Notes: generated from the sequence alone by a model not told the origin. DNA of 64,000 nt from Pseudaminobacter sp040045035 (GCF_040045035.1 NZ_JBDZDS010000001.1:248001-312000); one strand, 5' to 3'. Positions 51,962 through 61,468 are shown, counted from the first letter of the stretch. Numbers and translations are program-made.

Positions 51962-53431
51962 TCAGCTCTCGTGCCAGGTGCGGCCGTCGCGCTCGATCAA
52001 CGCGATCGAGGCCGAGGGTCCCCAGGTGCCGGCGGTATAGCCTTGCGTTTCCTGGCGGATGTCCTCCCAGGAGGTGAGGATGGGGTCGATCCACTTCCAC
52101 GCCGCCTCGACTTCGTCGCGGCGCATGAACAGGGTCTGGTTGCCGCGGATCACGTCCATGATCAGCCGCTCATAGGCGTCCGGATTGCGCTCCTGAAAAC
52201 TCTCGGCAAAGCTCATGTCGAGCGGAACGTTTCGCAGGCGCATGCCGCCAGGGCCGGGGTCCTTGATCATGATCCACTGCTTGACGCCTTCGTCCGGCTG
52301 CAGGCGGATCACCAGCTGGTTGGCGGTGATGTTGCCGGCGCTGTCCTCGAAGATCGAGTGGGGGATCGGCTTGAACTCGATGACGATCTCCGACACGCGC
52401 GATGCCAGCCGCTTGCCGGTACGCAGATAGAAGGGAACACCCGCCCAGCGCCAGTTGGCGATCTCGGCCTTGAGCGCGACGAAGGTCTCGGTGTTGCTTT
52501 CGCCCTTGCCGAGTTCGTCGATATAGCCGGTGACGGGTCCGTTCGCCGATGCGCCGGCGCGGTATTGCCCGCGGACGGTGAGCTTCGGCGTTTCGTTGCC
52601 GTTGATGTGCTTGAGCGCATGCAGAACCTTCAGCTTCTCGTCGCGGAGGGCGTCGGCCTCCATCGAGGCTGGCGCTTCCATGGCGACGAGGCAGAGCAGC
52701 TGCAGCATGTGGTTCTGCACCATGTCCCGCAGCGCGCCGGCCTTGTCGTAATAGGTGACGCGGTCTTCCAGGCCCACCGTCTCGGCGACGGTGATCTGGA
52801 CATGGTCGATATGGGCCGAGTTCCACAGCGGCTCGTAGAGTGCATTGGCGAAGCGCAGCGCCATCAGGTTCTGCACAGTCTCCTTGCCGAGATAGTGGTC
52901 GATGCGGAAGATCTGCTGCTCGGAAAAGACCTTGGCGAGCTGGTCGTTGAGCGCGCGCGCCGAGGCGAGGTCGCGGCCGATCGGCTTTTCCATGACGATG
53001 CGCGACTTCGGCGTCACCAGCCCCACTTCCTGCAGATGCTTGGCGATGTCGCCAAACAGGGCCGGCGCAACCGCCAGATAGAAGGCGCGTATGCTCTTGC
53101 TGTCGTCGACGGCCTTCTTCAGAGTGTCGAAGCCATCTCCAGACACCGCATTGACCACGACATAGCTGAGGCGCTTGAGAAAGGCCTCAAGCTGTTCATC
53201 GTCGATCTCGTCGGGCTTCACATGCTCCATAATCGCCTTGCGGGCGAAGGCGCGGTAGTCGTCATTGGACAGCTGGGCGCGCGAGGCACCGATGATGCGC
53301 GTCGGATCCGAGAGCTGGCGGGCGCGCTGGCGCTGGTAGAGGGCCGGCAGGAGCTTGCGCTCGGCAAGGTCGCCCGTGCCTCCGAAAACGATGAGGTCGA
53401 AAGGTTCGACGGGGATGATCTGACTGGTCAT
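51962..53431 (-). CDS. zwf: Glucose-6-phosphate 1-dehydrogenase
   Basis: The 489-residue enzyme oxidises glucose 6-phosphate with NADP. It has the N-terminal IVFGGTGDLAERKLLPALY coenzyme loop and the RIDHYLGKETVQN active site containing the substrate lysine and histidine. VPFYLRTGKRLASRVSE is the third hallmark. It opens the zwf-pgl-edd operon. The upstream ~190 bases are shared with the divergent aldehyde dehydrogenase gene and contain an AT-rich stretch (53470-53492). Confidence 0.96.
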   Translation of the reverse strand: MTSQIIPVEPFDLIVFGGTGDLAERKLLPALYQRQRARQLSDPTRIIGASRAQLSNDDYRAFARKAIMEHVKPDEIDDEQLEAFLKRLSYVVVNAVSGDGFDTLKKAVDDSKSIRAFYLAVAPALFGDIAKHLQEVGLVTPKSRIVMEKPIGRDLASARALNDQLAKVFSEQQIFRIDHYLGKETVQNLMALRFANALYEPLWNSAHIDHVQITVAETVGLEDRVTYYDKAGALRDMVQNHMLQLLCLVAMEAPASMEADALRDEKLKVLHALKHINGNETPKLTVRGQYRAGASANGPVTGYIDELGKGESNTETFVALKAEIANWRWAGVPFYLRTGKRLASRVSEIVIEFKPIPHSIFEDSAGNITANQLVIRLQPDEGVKQWIMIKDPGPGGMRLRNVPLDMSFAESFQERNPDAYERLIMDVIRGNQTLFMRRDEVEAAWKWIDPILTSWEDIRQETQGYTAGTWGPSASIALIERDGRTWHES

Positions 53432-53623
53432 TCTCTATTCCGGGTCGCGACGCAGGTGGTTCTGCCTCTATTAATCTAATCGATTTAAAATTACCAGAGC
53501 CAGACTGTCACAGCTTCGACCTTGACACTGGTCCAACCCGTGTTTCTGTGCACAGGCAATAGTGCCTGGCGGGTCGACCGGCGCAACATGATACAGCGGG
53601 TCCAGGATCCAGAGGAGGTGGCC

Positions 53624-55099
53624 ATGGGTACGCATCTTTCCACAACCGTGGCGGAGGGCCGCGCCTTCATGCAACTCATCGACGGCAGACAGGTCGACGC
53701 GTTGTCCGGTGAACGGATAGATGTGTTTTGCCCGTCGGACGGCAAGGTATTCGCGTCTATTCCTGCCGCCGGCAAGGCCGATATCGACTTGGCCGTGCAG
53801 GCCGCACGCCGGGCTTTCGAGGAAGGTCCATGGAGCCGCATGCCCGCCGTCGAGCGCGGGCGCTGCCTGACCCGGCTATTCCAGCTGGTGGAGAAGAATG
53901 GCGACGAGCTGGCAGCACTTGAATCGCGCGACACCGGCAAGCCGATCCGCCAGGGCAAGGCCGACGTTGCCGGCGCGATGCGCTACTACGAATTTTACGG
54001 CGGCGCCGGCGACAAGATCCACGGCGACACCATCCCCTTTCTCGACGGCTACACGGCGCTGACTCTGCGCGAGCCGCATGGCGTGGTGGCCGGCATCATT
54101 CCGTGGAACTATCCGCTGCAGATCCTGGCGCGCGTGGTGGGCGCCGCGCTCGCGATGGGCAACACGCTGGTGGTCAAGCCAGCCGAGGACGCCTCGCTGA
54201 CCACGATCCGCATTGCCGAACTGGCGCTGGAGGCGGGGTTTCCGGCCGGGGTGTTCAATGTGGTCACCGGCTATGGCCGAGAGGCCGGCGCGGCGCTTTC
54301 AGCCCATCCGCTGGTCGACTACGTCACCTTCACCGGCTCGACGCTCACCGGCACGGCCATCCAGCAGGCCGCGGCGATCAACAATCGCGGCGTCACTATG
54401 GAGTTGGGGGGCAAGTCGCCGCAGATCGTCTTCGCCGATGCCGATGTGGAGGCGGCGCTGCCGGTGCTGGTCAATGCAATCATCCAGAATGGCGGCCAGA
54501 CCTGCTCGGCCGGCAGCCGCGTGCTGGTCGAAAGGCCGATCTATGAGCGGGTCGCGGCAGCGCTGGCCGAACGCTTCTCGAAACTGGTCGCCGGCCCCCA
54601 TGATGCGGATCTCGACCTCGGCGCGCTGATCAATCCGAGGCAGAAGGAAAAGATCGCCGGAATGGTCGCTGCCGCGGAAGAGGCTGGCATTCCGGTGCTG
54701 GCGTGCGGCTCGATCCAGCCCGATGCGCCGGCCGGCGGATACTATCAGGAGCCGGTGCTGTTCGGTTCGGTCGACCCGATGGCCGCGATCGCCCGCGAGG
54801 AAATCTTCGGCCCGGTGCTGACCCTGTTCCCGTTCGAGGGCGAGGAGGAGGCCATCAGGCTCGCCAACGGCACCGAGTTCGGTCTGGTGGCAGGCGTCTG
54901 GACGAAGGACGGCGCCCGCCAGCACCGCGTTGCCAAGCGCGTGCGCGCGGGCCAGGTCTTCGTTAACGGCTATGGCGCGGGCGGCGGCATCGAACTGCCT
55001 TTCGGCGGCTTCAAGAAGTCCGGTCACGGCCGCGAAAAGGGTTTTGAAGCGCTCTACGACATGTCGGCGACCAAGACGATCGTCTTCAATCACGGATGA
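53624..55099 (+). CDS. NAD(P)-dependent aldehyde dehydrogenase
   Basis: The 491-residue enzyme has the catalytic Cys in NGGQTCSAGSR and the general-base Glu in TMELGGKSPQ. It also has the cofactor motif IIPWNYPLQILARVVGAAL and FTGSTLTG. The sequence suggests the betaine-aldehyde/gamma-glutamyl-aminoaldehyde group, which would suit the amine oxidase at 57923, but the substrate is unproven. ATG 53624 follows AGAGGAGG, a strong ribosome site; upstream codons at 53522 are unlikely. The SDR gene follows 48 bases later. Confidence 0.92.
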   Translation: MGTHLSTTVAEGRAFMQLIDGRQVDALSGERIDVFCPSDGKVFASIPAAGKADIDLAVQAARRAFEEGPWSRMPAVERGRCLTRLFQLVEKNGDELAALESRDTGKPIRQGKADVAGAMRYYEFYGGAGDKIHGDTIPFLDGYTALTLREPHGVVAGIIPWNYPLQILARVVGAALAMGNTLVVKPAEDASLTTIRIAELALEAGFPAGVFNVVTGYGREAGAALSAHPLVDYVTFTGSTLTGTAIQQAAAINNRGVTMELGGKSPQIVFADADVEAALPVLVNAIIQNGGQTCSAGSRVLVERPIYERVAAALAERFSKLVAGPHDADLDLGALINPRQKEKIAGMVAAAEEAGIPVLACGSIQPDAPAGGYYQEPVLFGSVDPMAAIAREEIFGPVLTLFPFEGEEEAIRLANGTEFGLVAGVWTKDGARQHRVAKRVRAGQVFVNGYGAGGGIELPFGGFKKSGHGREKGFEALYDMSATKTIVFNHG

Positions 55100-55147
55100 C
55101 GCCTGGCGCGGTCACAGAAGCTGCCGCCACAAGCATGAGGAGCAGGA

Positions 55148-55897
55148 ATGGCACGTCTGAAGGATAAGGTAGCGGTCATTACGGGAGCGGCCTCCGGCTT
55201 CGGAGAGGGTATGGCGAAACGCTTCGCCGAAGAGGGCGCGAAGGTCGTGGTGGCAGACCTGAACGCCAAGGGAGCCGAACGCGTGGCCGGTGAAATCGGC
55301 AAGGCGGCGATTGCGGTGCAGACCGACGTGTCGCAGCGTTCCGAGTTCGACGAACTGATCGAGGTGACGATGAGCGGTTTCGGCCGCATCGACGTCATGG
55401 TCAACAACGCCGGCTATACCCACCGCAACGGCGATATGCTGGCGGTGGACGAGGAGGTGTTCGACCTGATCACGGCGGTCAACATGAAGGCGATCTACCA
55501 TGCCGCCCGGTCCGTGGTGCCGATCATGGAGGCTCAGGGCGGCGGCTCGATCATCACCACCGCCTCGACCGCCGGCCTGCGCCCGCGCCCGGGGCTAACC
55601 TGGTACAACGCCTCGAAAGGCTGGGCGATCACGGCCACCAAGTCCATGGCGGTGGAGCTGGCGCCGAAGAACATCCGCGTCAATTGCCTGTGCCCGGTGG
55701 CGGGTGAAACCGGCATGCTGGCCCAGTTCATGGGCGAGGACACCCCGCAAATGCGTGCCAAATTCCGGGCCTCGATCCCGCTCGGACGGCTCTCGACGCC
55801 GCTCGACATCGCCAACGCCGCGTTGTGGCTCGCTTCCGACGAGGCTGCCTTTATTACCGGCGTGGCGCTGGAGGTGGACGGCGGCCGCTGCATCTGA
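55148..55897 (+). CDS. Short-chain dehydrogenase/reductase (SDR)
   Basis: The 249-residue enzyme has the cofactor loop TGAASGFGEG (~residues 12-21), NNAGYT, catalytic Ser in TTASTAG and YNASKGW with the Tyr and Lys of the active site. It ends in ITGVALEVDGGRCI, as classical SDRs do. The coenzyme region (VVVADLNA) suggests NAD. It is probably co-transcribed with the aldehyde dehydrogenase, and the pair may oxidise an alcohol to an acid. The substrate is unknown. Confidence 0.92.
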   Translation: MARLKDKVAVITGAASGFGEGMAKRFAEEGAKVVVADLNAKGAERVAGEIGKAAIAVQTDVSQRSEFDELIEVTMSGFGRIDVMVNNAGYTHRNGDMLAVDEEVFDLITAVNMKAIYHAARSVVPIMEAQGGGSIITTASTAGLRPRPGLTWYNASKGWAITATKSMAVELAPKNIRVNCLCPVAGETGMLAQFMGEDTPQMRAKFRASIPLGRLSTPLDIANAALWLASDEAAFITGVALEVDGGRCI

Positions 55898-56149
55898 GAA
55901 GTGCCTTCCGGGGCCGGGTGAGGCTTTGGAAGATCATTTGTGGATTCAGCATGTTACGGTGTCGCCCATGCTTGGAATCAGGGTCGTGGATGCTTTGATC
56001 CAGACACCCATCTGGGCTCTCGCTTTCTTGCGGCATGTGTCACAATGTTAGCGCCGTGCCGCAAAATGTTGCGGTTTTAGCCACTTTTCAGCCGGGAAAT
56101 TACTACTTCTAGAGCGCGGGCCGGGGCGTTCTAGGAGTAAGGGGCCCGC

Positions 56150-56974
56150 TTGAAATATCTGGAGAGGGTGAGGGCGTGTCTGGCGCTCGGCACCGTCATC
56201 TCCGCCTGCTTTCTTGCCGGATGTACCACGCAAGGAACTGGCGGCGTGACGGACGACATCAAGACTTCGTCCATCAGCAAGATATCATCCGTGAAAACGT
56301 CCTATGCCTACTCGGCGAAAGACAAGGAGTGTCTTGCCCGCGCAATGTTCTTCGAGTCCAACCGATCGAGCCGCGAGGGACTTGTCGCCGTCGGCACGGT
56401 GGTGATGAACCGGCTGAGATCCGGCGAATATGGCGATACCGTTTGCCAAGTCGTCGGCCAGAAGGGGCAGTTCGCGCCCGGCGTGCTGACGCGGAAGATG
56501 GAAACAGACGCGCTTCCCGACGTGGTCGCGGCGGCCGATTCCGTGCTAAAGGGCGAGCGCCATCCGGCGGTGAAGAACGCCATGTTCTTCCACACTGCCG
56601 GTCTGCGCTTCCCCTACAAGAACATGCACTATGTGCTGCAGGCCGGCGGCAATGCGTTCTATGAGAAGCGCGACCGGCACCGCGTGCTTCGCCCCGGCGT
56701 TGAGGCGCAGGTGGCCGAGGCTGCCGTGCAGAACCAGGAGGGAGTGGAGCCGGGCACTGCGGTGGCCATGAAGCAGGCAGGTCGCACGGGGACGGGCCAG
56801 AGCGTGGCTGCTGCTACGCCACAGATGATCGGAGGAGCTGTTGTCCAGCGGGTAGCCGCAACCACTGCGACCGTCGAGCAGAGCGCGTTTGCCTATGAGG
56901 CCGACCCGAAGGCGGCTAGCGCGATCGGAGCGCTGATCGCTACACAGAACAGGCCCATGCCACGGGTCGAATAA
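56150..56974 (+). CDS. SleB-type cell-wall hydrolase, lipoprotein
   Basis: The 274-residue protein has a lipoprotein signal (CFLAGC near residues 20-25). A SleB/CwlJ hydrolase domain at ~60-175 follows (LARAMFFESNRSSREGLVAVGTVVMNRLRSGEYGDTVC). The C-terminal ~90 residues are Ala/Gln-rich and disordered. It should cleave peptidoglycan in the periplasm. The start is TTG 56150 with AGGAG 12 bases upstream, somewhat far; a GTG at 56168 is possible. Confidence 0.85.
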   Translation: MKYLERVRACLALGTVISACFLAGCTTQGTGGVTDDIKTSSISKISSVKTSYAYSAKDKECLARAMFFESNRSSREGLVAVGTVVMNRLRSGEYGDTVCQVVGQKGQFAPGVLTRKMETDALPDVVAAADSVLKGERHPAVKNAMFFHTAGLRFPYKNMHYVLQAGGNAFYEKRDRHRVLRPGVEAQVAEAAVQNQEGVEPGTAVAMKQAGRTGTGQSVAAATPQMIGGAVVQRVAATTATVEQSAFAYEADPKAASAIGALIATQNRPMPRVE

Positions 56975-57021
56975 AGGTGAGGGCTGTGCCTTCGGGCTTC
57001 GAGTCTGTGCCTCTAACACAA

Positions 57022-57055
57022 AAAAAGAACCCGACGCTTGCGTCGGGTTCTTTTT
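57022..57055. terminator. Bidirectional intrinsic terminator
   Basis: AAAAA-GAACCCGACG-loop-CGTCGGGTTC-TTTTT lies between the convergent SleB gene and the outer-membrane protein gene. It should serve both. Confidence 0.9.
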
Positions 57056-57074
57056 GTTGCGTTGAGACGGTTCG

Positions 57075-57758
57075 TCAGAATTTGTAGTTGAGGCCGAATC
57101 GGATGCTGTTGGCCGTCCATCTGACGCGGGCATTGTCGTCTTCATGTCCACGAAAATCGTGCCTGCCCAGGTCGGTATACATATACTCGACCTTGCCCGT
57201 GAGCTGGTCGGTAAAGGCATATTCCAGACCAGTACCGGCGGCCCAGCCGAACCTCGTGTCGCTATCGCTGACTCTACTTTCATCATTATGATCAAAGGTC
57301 GAGAATCTCACGTGGCCGTAGGCCGCACCAGCGGTCACGTAAGGCAGGAAGCGGTCATAGGCGTAGCCGAGACGCGCTCGCGTTGTGCCGAGCCAACCGT
57401 TCTTGGAGTCGCAATCGAAGTTCCCGTCCCGGCAACCATCGGTATCACCCCTGTTGCCCGACCAGGCGAGATCGGTCTCAAGGCCCAGCACCACGTTGTT
57501 GTCGAATTGATAATTATAGCCGGCCGTACCGCCGATCAGGCCACCATTGGCGTGGTGGTGGCCATCGAAGTCGGAATGCTCAAAGTCTGCGTGCACTCTG
57601 CCCCAGTTGTAGCCGCCGACGATACCGACATAGAAGCCCGTCCAGGTGAAGATCGGCGTATAGACGACCGGCTCCACTATATCAGCCGCAAAGGCCGCGC
57701 TTGTCGTGGAAAGAAGCACTGCGACAAGGCCAGCGCGTAGAACACTGCTTTTGGTCAA
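57075..57758 (-). CDS. Outer-membrane beta-barrel protein, Omp25/Omp31 type
   Basis: The 227-residue protein has a signal peptide ending near AFAADIVEP and then WTGFYVGIVGGYNWG. It ends in a C-terminal aromatic strand (SIRFGLNYKF), typical of eight-stranded porin-like barrels in rhizobia and brucellae. The start is best placed at TTG 57758, preceded by GGAGG 5 bases upstream, rather than at the GTG 57770, which overlaps that ribosome site. It is monocistronic. Confidence 0.88.
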   Translation of the reverse strand: MTKSSVLRAGLVAVLLSTTSAAFAADIVEPVVYTPIFTWTGFYVGIVGGYNWGRVHADFEHSDFDGHHHANGGLIGGTAGYNYQFDNNVVLGLETDLAWSGNRGDTDGCRDGNFDCDSKNGWLGTTRARLGYAYDRFLPYVTAGAAYGHVRFSTFDHNDESRVSDSDTRFGWAAGTGLEYAFTDQLTGKVEYMYTDLGRHDFRGHEDDNARVRWTANSIRFGLNYKF

Positions 57759-57869
57759 GATTGCCTCCACTCGAAAGAAGTTCGATTAAGACGTCACAAT
57801 CACCCCGTGCTGCAGTTACCATATGTCAAGTCGGCCTCCAATGCTGTCGCAATCATGCAACAGTCCACA

Positions 57870-57900
57870 AAGACTTGCGCAGTTACTTTGCGCAAGTCTT
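57870..57900. terminator. Hairpin after the FAD oxidoreductase gene
   Basis: A perfect 12-bp stem (AAGACTTGCGCA, 7-base loop, TGCGCAAGTCTT) lies 22 bases after the stop of the gene at 57923, with T-rich flank on the plus strand. It probably ends the amine-oxidase operon. Confidence 0.75.
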
Positions 57901-57922
57901 TTATTTGTAAGTACAAGAGAGA

Positions 57923-59209
57923 TTAGATCCGGTCGCGCAGGGCGAACCAGTTGAGTGCCAGGAAGAGCAGCGGTGTGCGGAAACGCCGGCCGCCGGGGAA
58001 GGGCGGGATCTTCAGTTCCTCGAAGAGCTTCAGCCGGTCGCGATTGCCGGCCACTGTCTCCGCATAGAGCTTGCCGACGAAATTGGACAGCATCACGCCG
58101 TGCCCGGAATAGCCGCCGGCGAAGATCACGTTCGGCATTACTTCGCGCACATAGGGTTTTCTCGGCACGGTGATGCCGACATAGCCGCCCCAGCCATGCG
58201 TGATCTCGACGTCCTTGAGGCCAGGATAGAGTTCGGCGATCTGCTTGCGGATGTGGATGTGGATGTCCTTGGGATCGTCCACCGCATAGACCTCGCGCCC
58301 GCCGAACAGCAGCCGTCCGTCCGTCGACTTGCGGAAATAGCGCACGACGAAGCGTGAATCGTCGACCGACTCGCCGCCGGGAATCACCGGGCTGTCGGCG
58401 CCCAGAGGCACCGTGGCGCCGATGAAGGAGCCGATGGGCATGACATGGGCCGAGCTCATCGGTTCCAGCCTGCCGCCATAGGCGTTGACCGCGATCAGCC
58501 CCTTGTCGGCGGTGATGGTGCCGAAGGGCGTGGTCACCCGCACCTTGCCGTCGGACGAGGTGATGCCGGTGGCGGGCGTCTTCTCGAACAGCTGTGCGCC
58601 GGCGGCCGCCGCGACGCGGGCGGTGCCGATGACGAGCTTCAGCGGGTGGATATGGCCAGTGCCGGTGTCGCGCGTGCCGCCGAAATAGGCGGTCGAGCCG
58701 AGGCGCTCGGCCGTCTCCTTCGCATCCATGAAGCTAATGTGGTTGTAGCCGAAGCGCGTGGCCATGATCTCGGCATGGGCCTTGTAGGCATCGACGAAGC
58801 GCGGCTTGTGCGCCACCGACATCTGGCCCGGCATGAAGTCGATCTCGATTTCATGCGTGCGGGCGAAGTCGAGAAGATGGGACTTCGCCTCCTCTGCGAG
58901 ATCGAAGAGCGCCTTTGCCCGAGTGAGGCCGAATTCGGCTTCCAGTTCCTCGGCCCAGGCGCGCTGACCCGTGCCGAGCTGGCCGCCATTGCGGCCCGAG
59001 GCGCCGTCGCCGAAACGATGCGCCTCGATCAGGACGACATTGACGCCGGCCTTGGCCAGATGCGCTGCCGCCGACAGGCCGGTGAAGCCGCCGCCAATGA
59101 TGACGACGTCGACCGCGCGATCGCCGTCGAGGGCAGGATAGGCCGGGCGTTCCCCGGCCGTCGCCTCATACCAGGAATGGCCGGGCGAAATGGGACTGCT
59201 GTAGCTCAT
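57923..59209 (-). CDS. FAD-dependent amine oxidase, gamma-glutamylputrescine-oxidase type
   Basis: The 428-residue DAO-family enzyme has the FAD-binding VDVVIIGGGFTGLSAAAHLAKAGVNVVLIEA (~residues 29-59). A second part follows with GASGRNGGQLGTGQR, typical of the PuuB/OoxB branch, and a C-terminal GYSGHGVMLSNFVGKLYAE. It should oxidise a gamma-glutamylated or secondary amine in the cytoplasm. It sits 15 bases after a glutamine-synthetase-like gene that would make such a conjugate. Confidence 0.88.
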   Translation of the reverse strand: MSYSSPISPGHSWYEATAGERPAYPALDGDRAVDVVIIGGGFTGLSAAAHLAKAGVNVVLIEAHRFGDGASGRNGGQLGTGQRAWAEELEAEFGLTRAKALFDLAEEAKSHLLDFARTHEIEIDFMPGQMSVAHKPRFVDAYKAHAEIMATRFGYNHISFMDAKETAERLGSTAYFGGTRDTGTGHIHPLKLVIGTARVAAAAGAQLFEKTPATGITSSDGKVRVTTPFGTITADKGLIAVNAYGGRLEPMSSAHVMPIGSFIGATVPLGADSPVIPGGESVDDSRFVVRYFRKSTDGRLLFGGREVYAVDDPKDIHIHIRKQIAELYPGLKDVEITHGWGGYVGITVPRKPYVREVMPNVIFAGGYSGHGVMLSNFVGKLYAETVAGNRDRLKLFEELKIPPFPGGRRFRTPLLFLALNWFALRDRI

Positions 59210-59224
59210 GGGGACCGACCGTCG

Positions 59225-60658
59225 TCAAACGTTGAGAAGCAGGTATTCCCGCTCCCAAGGGCTGATCACTTCCATGAAAGTCTCGAACTCGGCGCGCTTG
59301 ATGGCCGCGTAAGTGGTCACGAAGGGCTCGCCCAGCATCGCCCGTAGGTCCTCGTCGTGCTCGAACAGGTCGACGGCCTCGAGCAGGCCGCGCGGCAGGT
59401 CGATCTCGGCCTCATTGGCCGTGGTCAGGATCGCCGCGTCCGGCTTCAAGCCCTTGTTCATGCCGATCAGCCCGCAGGCCAGCGAGGCAGCCAGCGCCAG
59501 ATAGGGGTTGGCGTCGGAGGAGGGGATGCGGTTTTCCACGCGTCGCGCGGCGGGGTCGGAGCGGGGCACGCGGAAGGCGACGGTGCGGTTGTCGTAGCCC
59601 CACTTGTTGTTGACCGGCGCGGAGGCGGCCTGGGTCAGTCGGCGATAGGAGTTCACATAAGGCGCAAACATCACCAGCGCGTTCGGCACATGGCGCTGCA
59701 TGCCACCGAGGAAGTTGAAGAAGGCTTCCGTTTCAGAACCGTCAGGGGCCGAGAACACGTTCTGGCCCGTCTTCCGATCGATGACGGACTGGTGGATGTG
59801 CATGGCCGAGCCCGGCTGGCCCTGGATCGGCTTGGCCATGAAGGTGGCATAGGTGTCGTGCTTGAGCGCCGCCTCGCGGATGGTGCGCTTGAACATGAAG
59901 ACCTGGTCGGCAAGCTCGATCGGATCGCCGTGACGCAGATTGATCTCAAGCTGGCCCGCGCCTTCCTCGTGGATCAGCGTGTCGATCTCCAGGCCCTGGC
60001 TTTCGGAAAAATGATAGATGTCGTCGATCAGTTCGTCGAACTCGTTGACGCCGGCGATGGAATAACCGGCGCCGCCGCCGATCGGCCGGCCGGAGCGACC
60101 GACGGGCGGGGTCAGCGGATAGTCGGGATCGGGGTTCTTGCGGACAAGATAGAATTCGATTTCCGGTGCGACGACCGGCCGCAGGCCCTTCGCCTCATAG
60201 GCGGCCACAACGCGCTTCAATACGTTGCGCGGCGTGAATTCGACCGAGCGCCCGTCCTGATGGACGAGGTCGCAGATGACCTGCGCTGTCGGATCTTCTT
60301 CCCAGGGAACCGCACTGAGGGTGGAGAGATCGGGCACCAGCTTCAGGTCGCCATCGTCTTCGGGGTAAGCAAAGCCGTTGCCGTCTTCGGGATAGTCGCC
60401 GGAGATCGTCATCATGAACGGCGCGGAAGGCAAAGCCAGCGATGTGTTGGAGGTGAATTTGCTGGACGGCATCATCTTGCCGCGCGCGACACCCGCCTGG
60501 TCGGGGGTGATGCATTCGATATCTTCGATACCGCGCCACTCAAGCCATTCGCCGACTTCCTTCCAATTCTTCACGCCACGCAGGTTTTTCACAAATGCGG
60601 GCACACGAGTACGTCCCCCGACCTTCGAGGGGCGAACTTCCTTTTTAGGGGCAGGCAT
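59225..60658 (-). CDS. Glutamine-synthetase-family protein, gamma-glutamylamine synthetase type
   Basis: The 477-residue protein has a GS catalytic domain: PEIEFYLV, HEEGAGQLEINLRHGDP, GSAMHIHQS, NSYRRL and RTVAFRVPRSDPAARRVENRIPSSDANPYLALAASLA. It resembles PuuA-like enzymes that ligate glutamate to amines more than it does GlnA. The ATG at 60658 is preferred to a TTG at 60661. It forms an operon with the FAD oxidase; the receiver-like protein lies 101 bases upstream. Confidence 0.88.
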   Translation of the reverse strand: MPAPKKEVRPSKVGGRTRVPAFVKNLRGVKNWKEVGEWLEWRGIEDIECITPDQAGVARGKMMPSSKFTSNTSLALPSAPFMMTISGDYPEDGNGFAYPEDDGDLKLVPDLSTLSAVPWEEDPTAQVICDLVHQDGRSVEFTPRNVLKRVVAAYEAKGLRPVVAPEIEFYLVRKNPDPDYPLTPPVGRSGRPIGGGAGYSIAGVNEFDELIDDIYHFSESQGLEIDTLIHEEGAGQLEINLRHGDPIELADQVFMFKRTIREAALKHDTYATFMAKPIQGQPGSAMHIHQSVIDRKTGQNVFSAPDGSETEAFFNFLGGMQRHVPNALVMFAPYVNSYRRLTQAASAPVNNKWGYDNRTVAFRVPRSDPAARRVENRIPSSDANPYLALAASLACGLIGMNKGLKPDAAILTTANEAEIDLPRGLLEAVDLFEHDEDLRAMLGEPFVTTYAAIKRAEFETFMEVISPWEREYLLLNV

Positions 60659-60759
60659 CAATCACCAAGATTTGTTTCGGATGCCTGAGTATAGCCACTC
60701 GTCATGACGGAAGAAAAGGGGTTTGAGGTCTTTTGACGCGGAGTCGTCTGCCTGCGGCC

Positions 60760-61221
60760 TTATCCGCGCACGCGCTCCAGCAGACGCTCAAGCATCGGCT
60801 GCAGCAACTCGGGCGTTATTGGCTTGGCGACCGCGATGTCGACCGCGACGAGCGGGGCAAGATCGTCCGCGCTCATGATGCGGGGCGTCAGCAGGATCAC
60901 GCCCGGAACGTTCTTGCCGAACTGCCGGCGAAGCGCCTGAAGGGGCTGCATCAGCATATCGCAATCCCGGTTGTCGGCGCCGCCGTCGAGGACGATGGTG
61001 GCGGGAACGAGGGTTTGCAACGTTTTCAGGGCTGCTTCGGGCTCTTCCGAGAGCGGCCGCAGGCCCGAATTCTCAATGATGCGCGAGACCACCACGCGGT
61101 TTATGGGCGATCTGCCGACAACCAGCGCCTTGCCGGGGTCGATGCTTGGGGTCAGTGGCCCGATAAGCGGCGCGACGATAGAGCTAAGCTCGGAGTCGCG
61201 AGCTGATCTTATGAGTGACAA
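60760..61221 (-). CDS. Receiver-domain-like protein
   Basis: The 153-residue protein resembles a stand-alone CheY-type receiver (KALVVGRSPINRVVVSRIIENSGL ... TIVLDGGADNRDCDMLMQPLQALR ... PGVILLTPRI ... VAVDIAVAKPITPELLQPML). The phospho-acceptor position is an Asp (LDGG), and the K in AKPI is kept, but the acidic pair after the first strand is missing (VVGRSP instead of VDDD). Phosphorylation may be lost. The start is TTG 61221 with GGGGAG upstream. It is on the same strand as the GS-like gene. Confidence 0.75.
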   Translation of the reverse strand: MSLIRSARDSELSSIVAPLIGPLTPSIDPGKALVVGRSPINRVVVSRIIENSGLRPLSEEPEAALKTLQTLVPATIVLDGGADNRDCDMLMQPLQALRRQFGKNVPGVILLTPRIMSADDLAPLVAVDIAVAKPITPELLQPMLERLLERVRG

Positions 61222-61392
61222 TGAACCCGCTCCCCCGAATTTTCAATTTTAAGTTGAGTATGCGGTGCAAATAGGCCGATGCGTTCATACACGTCAAGCG
61301 CAATTGCCCGCAATGTCGAAGCGAGTGAAAATCGAATAATACTGATGAAGTCTTATAATACGAAAGTCGTATCCGTCCCGTGAACGGAAACG

Positions 61393-61427
61393 AACATCAC
61401 CCGCACGAAAGACGTGCGGGTGATGTT
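61393..61427. terminator. 15-bp perfect palindrome, probable terminator
   Basis: AACATCACCCGCACG, loop AAAGA, CGTGCGGGTGATGTT. It lies 42 bases downstream of the stop of the 79-residue gene (minus strand) and probably ends the aceA transcript. There is no long T tract, so it may be a stable 3' end. Confidence 0.7.
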
Positions 61428-61468
61428 GTCTTGCTCGCAGGGTCGAGGCGGCAGGTTGCTGCCGAATG

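Noticed and set aside
53519..53538. FixK-like string TTGACACTGGTCCAA before zwf
   Set aside because: The right half has an extra base, so it does not fit the TTGA(T/C)-N4-(A/G)TCAA spacing.
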